NCBI GenBank assembly: GCA_016934955.1
Contig: JAFGRY010000046.1
Location: forward strand, 1-58,198
From: a bacterium
GTDB taxonomy: Bacteria; Zhuqueibacterota; QNDG01; JAGLOF01
Reading direction: 5' to 3'
Length of the DNA stretch: 58,198 nucleotides
The translations under genes and the position numbers were made by a program. The notes beneath the pieces are model-generated. The model searched no databases, was not told the origin of the DNA, and worked only from the letters and a program-made list of their open reading frames with translations. Each line of letters begins with the position of its first letter. The stretch's first letter is position 1. Positions 52,476 through 58,198 of this stretch are shown one piece after another.

Positions 52476-52859
52476 TTATTCTTTATTCTGTCCGGTCTCC
52501 GGTCTCCCGTCTCCATTTTGCGACCGGCACAGCTCCCTGCGGTCCGCGGTTCCCGCCTTGATGCGGTCGGCTTCGATCACCGGATCGTTCCCGGTCATCC
52601 GCCGCTGCAGGTCCAGGAGCGCGCGGACAGAATGATCGCTCTCCTGGTTCAGGCTGTACTCGACCCATTTCTGATCCTTTGCGTCGGTGATGAATCCCGC
52701 CTCCCTGAGGATGGACAGATGCTTCGACACGGTAGAGACCGCCAGCCCGAGCACCGCCGTGATCTCACACACACACATGGGTTTCACCGCCAGCATGGCG
52801 AGGATACGCAGCCTGCCGGGATCTGACAGCGCCTTGAACTGCCTGACTGCCTTATTCAT
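52476..52859 (-). CDS. arsR: ArsR-family metalloid-responsive repressor
   Basis: 127 residues from the ATG at 52859 (GAGGAAA upstream). The winged helix includes the inducer motif MCVCEIT (C29, C31) and VSTVSKHLSILREAGFI, as in ArsR/SmtB proteins that release DNA on binding As(III). It heads the arsenic operon and most likely represses its own promoter at 52888-52916. The end (about NGDGRPETGQNKE) is encoded by a GTCTCC-type dispersed repeat and is probably a late addition. Confidence 0.95.
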   Translation of the reverse strand: MNKAVRQFKALSDPGRLRILAMLAVKPMCVCEITAVLGLAVSTVSKHLSILREAGFITDAKDQKWVEYSLNQESDHSVRALLDLQRRMTGNDPVIEADRIKAGTADRRELCRSQNGDGRPETGQNKE

Positions 52860-52880
52860 TTCATTTCCTCGTTTCGCCAA

Positions 52881-52916
52881 ATATCGAAATATAGCCTGTT
52901 TGCCCTCTCTTTGCAA
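52881..52916 (-). promoter_or_regulatory. arsR promoter with overlapping palindromic operator
   Basis: On the minus strand TTGCAA (52916-52911), a 17-base spacer and TATATT (52893-52888) form a sigma-70-like promoter ending 29 bases before the arsR ATG. The -10 overlaps ATATCGAAATAT (52881-52892), which resembles half-sites of known ArsR operators. Binding by ArsR here would shut the operon until arsenite is present. Confidence 0.7.
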
Positions 52917-52950
52917 GCATTTTTTCTCAGTCCCGCTCCCATTTTCCGCC

Positions 52951-52979
52951 TTGACAATACCCCCGCTATCTGGTATATT
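52951..52979 (+). promoter_or_regulatory. Strong sigma-70-like promoter of gatE-gatD
   Basis: A consensus TTGACA (52951-52956), a 17-base spacer and TATATT (52974-52979) stand 30 bases before the gatE ATG, with GGAGGA as ribosome binding site. This is a bacterial promoter in front of an archaeal-type gene pair. Confidence 0.8.
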
Positions 52980-53008
52980 GATAGTCTATCTTTGGAGGAA
53001 CCACGTTC

Positions 53009-54964
53009 ATGAAAGAGCCTGCAAATAATACCGCTGCAACCCGCTCATCCATCGGCTACCTGCCCCGCAGGGACGCCACTCCTGATACCTACAAAACGCT
53101 CGGATTCAAATGCGGCCTGGAGATCCACCAGCAGCTGAAGACGGAAAAGAAGCTCTTCTGCCGCTGCCCGGCCGGTCTCTATCAGAAACCGGATGACTAC
53201 AACGCCGAACTGCTCCGCCATATGCGCCCCACCCTCAGCGAACTGGGCGAATACGACGGCACCGCGCTCATGGAATTCAAAACCCGAAAAAATATTTTTT
53301 ACCGCGTCAAGAACGAGTCGGCCTGCACCTATGATTTCGACGACACGCCGCCCTTCGTCCTGAACAGGGAAGCGCTGGACGGCGCCATGAAGATCGCCCT
53401 CATGCTCAAATGCAACATCGTGGGTGAGCTTCACATCACCCGCAAGCAGTACCTTGACGGCAGCATCCCCACCGGATTCCAGCGAACCGCCATTGTCGGC
53501 ATCGAAGGTGAGATACCGCTGCAGAATAAAACGGTGCGGATCATTCAGCTGAGCATCGAGGAAGATTCCTGCCGGGAAATATCAGATATCGGCCACGAAC
53601 GGGTCTATTCAACCGACCGTCTCGGTATGCCCCTCATCGAAACCGTCACCTATCCCGACATGCTGACACCGGAGGAAGCCGCGGAAGCGGGTCAGTACCT
53701 GCGATTTCTCTCCCGTTCCGCGGCAGTGGTCAACACCGGCATCGGCGCGGCCCGCCAGGATGTGAACGTGTCGATCACCGGCGGCACCAGGGTCGAAATC
53801 AAGGGTGTCGCTCATATCAAGTGGATACCCGACCTGACCCATAATGAAGCCTTTCGCCAGAAAGCGCTGCTCACCATAAAAGAGAAACTCAACAGCCGTG
53901 TCTCCGATCCCGCGGGCTGGTCCCCGGTCTCGGTGGAGATCACGGCCGGCATCAGACCCGGGATTTTTAATGCCTCGCATGATGACCATTTCCGCGCCTG
54001 GGCCGTCAATCTGCCCGGATTCGGGGGGCTGCTGTCGTTCTTCACTTCGCCCGGCCGCGTGTTCGCCGATGAGATCAGCGACCGCCTCAAAGTCATCGCC
54101 TGTCTGGAAAAACCGAACATGGCGCACTCCGAAGATTCTGAATCGCCCCTTTCCGACACCGAAACGGCCGCCGTCATCAAAGCGCTCAAACCCGGCGCCC
54201 ACGACGCCTGGCTGGTCCTGGCCGGTCCCGCCGGCGATATGGCGACGGCGCTTGAGACCATAGAGGAGCGCTGCCGCCTCGCTTTCACGGGCGTCCCCAA
54301 TGAGACCCGCAAGTCCCTGCCCGACGGGACGACTATTTTCGAACGGGTGCTCCCCGGCCCCGACCGCATGTATCCGGATACCGACTCCGCGCCGATCCCC
54401 ATCGCCGATGAAATGATCGAGACCATCCGCGAGACGCTTCCCGATGAGATCAGCCGGCGGATCGCGCAGCTGAACGCGTGGAAGATCCCCGAAGACACCT
54501 ACACCTACCTGCTGAGCCGCGACCTCTATCCGCTGCTCAGGGAACTGATCGAGGAGGCACAACTGCCTCCCGTCTTCGCCGGCACCCTGCTCGGCCACAC
54601 GCTGAAACGGGCCGAAGGCAGATTCCGGTGCAGACTGGCCGACCGGCAGCGGGTTATCGATCTGGTCTCCTTTGTCCGCAACCGCGGCCTGCAGCCCGCC
54701 ATTCTCAAAGAGGCGCTGCCCGCTCTGGTACGGTACCAGGAGAAAGAGATCGAAACGCTCTTTTTCGATATGGGATTCCAGCCCGTCCCGGAAGAGCAGC
54801 TGCTGGCGAAAATACCTGAGCTCGACACACAATTCGCATCCATACGCACAACGGATAATCCGGCCGCTCGCACCGCCTGGATCATGGGGGAACTGAGACC
54901 GCTCGCCCTGGGCAACATCAACATGGGCCATCTGCGCCGGGCCGTGGAAGGAGGCCGGTCATGA
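53009..54964 (+). CDS. gatE: Archaeal-type Glu-tRNA(Gln) amidotransferase subunit E
   Basis: 651 residues. The N-terminal cradle has KCGLEIHQQLKTEKKLFCRC (about 34-53), which fits GatE rather than GatB, and later SIEEDSCREISD and GIGAARQDVNVSI. A central insertion of about 90 residues after the cradle (HVRA... region near 300-420) corresponds to the AspRS-like GAD domain of GatE, and helical plus YqeY-like tail domains close the protein (LGNINMGHLRRAVEGG at the end). GatE activates Glu-tRNA(Gln) and accepts ammonia from GatD. The start is supported by GGAGGA. The stop overlaps gatD (ATGA). Confidence 0.93.
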   Translation: MKEPANNTAATRSSIGYLPRRDATPDTYKTLGFKCGLEIHQQLKTEKKLFCRCPAGLYQKPDDYNAELLRHMRPTLSELGEYDGTALMEFKTRKNIFYRVKNESACTYDFDDTPPFVLNREALDGAMKIALMLKCNIVGELHITRKQYLDGSIPTGFQRTAIVGIEGEIPLQNKTVRIIQLSIEEDSCREISDIGHERVYSTDRLGMPLIETVTYPDMLTPEEAAEAGQYLRFLSRSAAVVNTGIGAARQDVNVSITGGTRVEIKGVAHIKWIPDLTHNEAFRQKALLTIKEKLNSRVSDPAGWSPVSVEITAGIRPGIFNASHDDHFRAWAVNLPGFGGLLSFFTSPGRVFADEISDRLKVIACLEKPNMAHSEDSESPLSDTETAAVIKALKPGAHDAWLVLAGPAGDMATALETIEERCRLAFTGVPNETRKSLPDGTTIFERVLPGPDRMYPDTDSAPIPIADEMIETIRETLPDEISRRIAQLNAWKIPEDTYTYLLSRDLYPLLRELIEEAQLPPVFAGTLLGHTLKRAEGRFRCRLADRQRVIDLVSFVRNRGLQPAILKEALPALVRYQEKEIETLFFDMGFQPVPEEQLLAKIPELDTQFASIRTTDNPAARTAWIMGELRPLALGNINMGHLRRAVEGGRS

Positions 54965-56343
54965 ACGACGTGCTGAAAGGATATAAAGGCAGGGCCAGAA
55001 AAACGCTGGAGTCCTTTTCCATCCGTGTCTGGAGTGAAGCGGAGGTTGATACCACCCGGGGACGGTTCGAAGGCATCATTCTCCCCAGATCCGAAAACGA
55101 CGACGACATTCACATCGTCCTCAAGCTTGCCACCGGCTATAACATCGGCATCGACATCAACACAATCACCGGCATGAAAGAGGTGGGCTACAAGGAAGCC
55201 CACTACAAGATCCCCGAGAAAGAGTTTCCCACGTCTCCCGAGAAACCCAACGTGAAGCTGCTGGGCACCGGGGGCACCATCGCTTCCCGGCTCGATTACC
55301 GTACCGGAGCGGTCATCCCCGCCTTTTCCCCGGGCGAACTCTACGGCGCGGTGCCGGAACTTGCCGATATCTGCAATCTCACCACCGAAAAACTGTTCGC
55401 CGTGTTCAGTGAAAACATGGGACCGAAACAGTACATCGAGCTGGCGAAGGCCATCGGCGAACAGATCGAAAACGGTATTGACGGCATCATGATCGGGCAC
55501 GGGACCGACACCATGCATCACACGGCCGGCGCCCTCTCATTCATGATCCAGAATTCGCCGGTACCCATCGTCATGGTCGGATCCCAGCGTTCTTCGGACA
55601 GGCCCTCCTCCGACGCGGCCCTGAATCTCATTCACGCGGCCACAGCGGCGGCCCACTCGGATATCGCCGAGGTCATGGTCTGCATGTTCGGGCCGACCTC
55701 GGACGAATACGGCCTGCTGCATCGCGGCACGCGGGTACGCAAGATGCACTCCTCCTACCGCTCCACGTTCAGGACGCTGGGAGACATACCACTGGCCACC
55801 GTGACCAGGGACAAGATCACACCGCTGCACCAGAACTACAACAAGCGCCGTAAAGACCGCGAGGTGGCCGTCAGGGCGGTGTTCGAAGAAAAAGTGGCCC
55901 TGGTGTACTACTACCCGAATATGCAGCCGGATATCATCGATTCTCTGGTCGAGAACGGATACAGGGGCATTGTCATCGCGGGCACAGGACTCGGGCACGT
56001 GAACAAGCCGGTCTACCCGGCCATCGAGCGGGCGACGGCAGCGGGAGTGACCATCTACATGACCGTACAGACCCTCTGGGGCTTTGTTCACATGTTCGTG
56101 TACGACACCGGCCGTGACCTGATGGCCAAGGGCATTATTCCCGCGGAGAACATGCTGCCCGAAGTCGCCTATGTCAAGCTGGGCTGGGCCCTGGGGCAGA
56201 CCGATGATCTGAAAGAGGTCGAACGGATCATGCTCACCCCCATAAGCGGCGAAATCACCGAACGAGAACCCTACAACGGCTATCTCGTCTATCAGGGCGG
56301 CATCCCCGAGATCGAAGCGTTCCTTAAAACCGTTCACCGCTGA
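54961..56343 (+). CDS. gatD: Archaeal-type Glu-tRNA(Gln) amidotransferase subunit D (asparaginase-type)
   Basis: 460 residues. An N-terminal beta-barrel (about 1-90, unique to GatD among asparaginases) precedes an L-asparaginase fold with the full catalytic set: T106 (GTGGTIAS), T182 and D183 (GHGTDTMHH), and K261 (RVRKMHSS). The GSQRSSDRPSSDA segment is also typical of GatD. It hydrolyses glutamine to feed ammonia to GatE. Translational coupling with gatE shows the pair is made together. Confidence 0.94.
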   Translation: MNDVLKGYKGRARKTLESFSIRVWSEAEVDTTRGRFEGIILPRSENDDDIHIVLKLATGYNIGIDINTITGMKEVGYKEAHYKIPEKEFPTSPEKPNVKLLGTGGTIASRLDYRTGAVIPAFSPGELYGAVPELADICNLTTEKLFAVFSENMGPKQYIELAKAIGEQIENGIDGIMIGHGTDTMHHTAGALSFMIQNSPVPIVMVGSQRSSDRPSSDAALNLIHAATAAAHSDIAEVMVCMFGPTSDEYGLLHRGTRVRKMHSSYRSTFRTLGDIPLATVTRDKITPLHQNYNKRRKDREVAVRAVFEEKVALVYYYPNMQPDIIDSLVENGYRGIVIAGTGLGHVNKPVYPAIERATAAGVTIYMTVQTLWGFVHMFVYDTGRDLMAKGIIPAENMLPEVAYVKLGWALGQTDDLKEVERIMLTPISGEITEREPYNGYLVYQGGIPEIEAFLKTVHR

Positions 56344-56353
56344 TGACACAGGT

Positions 56354-56381
56354 GCGGACGTTCCCCGGGGGGAACGTCCGC
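56354..56381. terminator. Strong hairpin after gatD
   Basis: GCGGACGTTCCC (56354-56365) pairs perfectly with GGGAACGTCCGC (56370-56381) around a 4-base loop, 11 bases after the gatD stop. No U-run follows, so termination may need Rho. A second inverted pair, GAGCCGG (56425-56431) and CCGGCTC (56464-56470), lies between it and the convergent porin gene. Confidence 0.65.
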
Positions 56382-56496
56382 TGGCTCACTTCTACACCTC
56401 ACCCGATCATGCCCATTACAGGAAGAGCCGGAGAACACCCGGCCGTGCAATCCCGGATGCTCCCCGGCTCAGCGGAAGAGGAGGCAAGCGTCTGTA

Positions 56497-57885
56497 TCAG
56501 TAGGCGTTCATTCTGTAGGTAATTCCCATCATGATCCGCTGTGTTCTGATGTGTTCAGTGGTCCCTTCCGGCGTATTGATATCGGAGGTGATCCTGTCCC
56601 AGTCACCCTGAATATAGGTGGCGTTGAGCACGGTATTGCGGTCCAGCTCATATCCTATCCCCGCTGAAAGATAGGTCTTGTCAAGCGTTTCGTCCGCTCC
56701 GTACAGGGGTGAAGGAACCACTCTGTATCCGCCGCGCAGCCGCAGGCCGGTCCCGGGCACCCGCAGTTCTCCTCCCGCGCTCCAGCTCAATACCGGCCGG
56801 AACTGATCCTTGAACCCGATATTCTCGAACAGCAGATCGTCGTAATCATCATTGAATTCATATTCATATCCGGACGGGACGTCGAATCTGGTCTGGGTCC
56901 AGTCCCGGTACTCGCCTGACGCGGCCAGCATCAGAAAGCGTGTATCGAAGGCAACGCCACCGCTCACTTTCGTGGGATACCGCACCAGGTATTCCCACTC
57001 GCCGCTTCCCAGGTCCCAGGATGATTCAGTGTCATCATCAAAGTAGATGACATCTTCCGCGGAGTAATTCTCCAGCACGCGCAGGCTGGAGGGGAGATCC
57101 ACAGAGAGTCCCAGCCGCAGGTTCCGGTTCAGGGTGAACAGCCCCCCGACCCGTGTCTGCCAGCCGCGATACTCGGAACGCAGGAACTGGTAGAGTTCAT
57201 AGCTGTCATAATTGGCGGGATACTGATAGTAGAGATTGTCCACATCATCCTGGTAGAACCGGTAGTCGTATTCCGAGTAGCCGGTGATCCTGCTGAAGGT
57301 GACTCCCAGAGAAAATCCGGGCGAAAGGGCGATGCCGCCGCCGAACGACCAGGCGCCGAGATGCCCGAACTCCCTGACATCCTCGGTTCTCAGCACATCA
57401 CTTTCGTAGGGGTAGTAGTACTCGCTGCCGTCCAGATCCTCGAGCTCAAAACCGAGGCCGTTATTCTCGGAACTGAAACCGGAAAAATAGCTGAAATCAT
57501 CAAAGTGCTTGAACCGGTCATATCCAAAGGCCATCACCAGCGATCCCCGCGATGTGGGGAACCGGTAGGCCATGCCCACGGAAGTCAGCTTGTTGAAGCG
57601 GTCGTTCTCGAGCGTGGTGCTGCCCATATAGGTCGATTCATTTTCGAAACGCAGGTGGTGCATCTCGCCGGCCAGTTCGCTATGCTGCAGCAGTGTCAGG
57701 CCGGCCGGATTGTAGTACAGTGCCGAATAATCGTTCGCCGAGGCGGTCACCGCCCCGCCCATGGCCGCTGCCTTTACTCCCACGCCTTCGGGATTTTCAA
57801 GGAACCGCACCGCTTCTTCAGGGGTCTGGGCGAACGCCGCGGTCGCTATCAGCACCGCTGCCATGAATATCGTATTCCGTTTCAT
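56497..57885 (-). CDS. FadL/OmpP1/TodX-family outer-membrane transport protein
   Basis: 462 residues from the ATG at 57885, chosen because AGGAGG lies 7 bases upstream; an ATG six codons earlier (57903) is open. The signal peptide ends near TAAFAQ. The N-terminal plug region has GVKAAAMGGAVTASANDYSALYYNPAGL, the family signature, followed by alternating aromatic beta strands and the C-terminal MGITYRMNAY. It probably moves hydrophobic molecules across the outer membrane, or in this lineage may act like a PorV-type partner of a secretion system. Confidence 0.9.
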   Translation of the reverse strand: MKRNTIFMAAVLIATAAFAQTPEEAVRFLENPEGVGVKAAAMGGAVTASANDYSALYYNPAGLTLLQHSELAGEMHHLRFENESTYMGSTTLENDRFNKLTSVGMAYRFPTSRGSLVMAFGYDRFKHFDDFSYFSGFSSENNGLGFELEDLDGSEYYYPYESDVLRTEDVREFGHLGAWSFGGGIALSPGFSLGVTFSRITGYSEYDYRFYQDDVDNLYYQYPANYDSYELYQFLRSEYRGWQTRVGGLFTLNRNLRLGLSVDLPSSLRVLENYSAEDVIYFDDDTESSWDLGSGEWEYLVRYPTKVSGGVAFDTRFLMLAASGEYRDWTQTRFDVPSGYEYEFNDDYDDLLFENIGFKDQFRPVLSWSAGGELRVPGTGLRLRGGYRVVPSPLYGADETLDKTYLSAGIGYELDRNTVLNATYIQGDWDRITSDINTPEGTTEHIRTQRIMMGITYRMNAY

Positions 57886-57906
57886 CTTCAGCCTCCTTTT
57901 CATGCC

Positions 57907-58198
57907 CTACCGTTTTCTGCTGCCGCTCGATCCCGATGACCTGGAACTGCTGCTGCTTCTCGATCCAGAAGAACTGCGGCCCGCCGAACTGCTGCTTCCC
58001 GAAGAGCGGCTCACCGCGCTACTGCTCCGGCTCGTGCCGGACGAGGAGCGGACCGACGAGCCCGTGGACCTGCCGCTGCTGGTCGCCGAGCTGCCGCTGT
58101 TGGATGAGCGGGTCGAACGGCTCACCGCGCTGCTGCTCCGGCTCGTGCCGGACGAGGAACGGACCGACGATCCCGTGGACCTGCTGTTCCGGGTCGCC
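57907..58198 (-). CDS. Ser/Arg/Gly-rich low-complexity protein, 3' part only
   Basis: The reading frame is open from the window edge to a TAG at 57907-57909 (about 96 codons visible). Nearly every residue is Ser, Arg, Gly or Thr. A 37-residue unit (STGSSVRSSSGTSRSSSAVS core) occurs twice with a 111-base period, and the protein ends SSGSRKR. The N-terminus lies outside the window, so function cannot be judged. It ends 21 bases before the FadL-like start and is probably in the same transcript. Confidence 0.65.
   Translation of the reverse strand, partial: ATRNSRSTGSSVRSSSGTSRSSSAVSRSTRSSNSGSSATSSGRSTGSSVRSSSGTSRSSSAVSRSSGSSSSAGRSSSGSRSSSSSRSSGSSGSRKR

Noticed and set aside
53009..54964. Ordinary bacterial GatB
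   Set aside because: The protein is about 650 residues with GatE-type GLEIHQQL and Cys motifs and is coupled to gatD, not to gatC and gatA.
54961..56343. Stand-alone L-asparaginase
   Set aside because: It has the GatD-specific N-terminal barrel and the RVRKMH lysine segment, and its start overlaps the gatE stop.

Overview
The window is bacterial chromosome from a GC-rich, didermic (outer-membrane, lipid A-making) organism. It carries lpxA, lpxD, an lpxC-fabZ fusion, bamA, tamB, two skp/ompH genes, lolA, rseP and a FadL-type porin. The LpxC-FabZ fusion, an UpxY-type antiterminator, and a secreted peptidase with a C-terminal sorting/FlgD-like module together suggest the FCB superphylum or a neighbouring candidate phylum (KSB1, Zixibacteria or Latescibacteria-like). 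The exact lineage cannot be fixed from the sequence. No tRNA, rRNA, CRISPR array, transposase or integrase was seen.

Layout. (1) 269-9258, minus strand: a sulfate-activation and sugar-sulfonation module. It holds a PHP phosphoesterase, a SLC13 transporter, a fused ATP sulfurylase/APS kinase, an AlkP-superfamily hydrolase, an SQD1-like UDP-sulfoquinovose synthase with a Cys-rich N-terminal extension, a thioredoxin and an NDP-sugar epimerase. (2) 9296-16779, minus: surface polysaccharide genes (WbpD, WbpB and WbpE-like enzymes for a diacetamido-uronic acid, UpxY antiterminator, WecB-type epimerase, Wzc-type tyrosine kinase). The gaps are filled with dispersed repeats. (3) 17008-36337, minus: a housekeeping and envelope block, in transcription order uppS, tamB, bamA, two ompH/skp, lpxD, lpxC-fabZ, lpxA, lipM, dxr, rseP, gcvT, ftsK, lolA. 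(4) 36486-45420, plus: moxR, terB, pyk, secreted M28 peptidase, DUF58, NtrY-like kinase, lipoprotein. (5) 45490-52859, minus: an arsenic/thiol operon starting at arsR (ArsR, DGC protein, ArsC, Acr3, an amber-interrupted permease, two tiny ORFs, YeeE/YedE transporter, two thioredoxin-like proteins, CcdA) and closed by a hairpin terminator. (6) 52951-56343, plus: gatE-gatD, the archaeal-type Glu-tRNA(Gln) amidotransferase, behind a strong sigma-70-like promoter. (7) 56497-58198, minus: a FadL/OmpP1 outer-membrane protein and, at the window edge, a Ser/Arg/Gly-rich repeat protein.

The most notable points are these. A complete archaeal-type GatDE pair sits in a clearly bacterial context. The PAPS/sulfoquinovose gene set includes a candidate PAP-recycling phosphatase. 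A family of miniature elements (about 30-bp inverted ends, a GGCGCACG palindrome and GTCTCC-rich pyrimidine tracts) occupies intergenic DNA and has been read into the 3' ends of three genes. The arsenic operon carries two undescribed small ORFs and a permease with an in-frame TAG. Family assignments rest on motifs recognised by eye; no database search was run.
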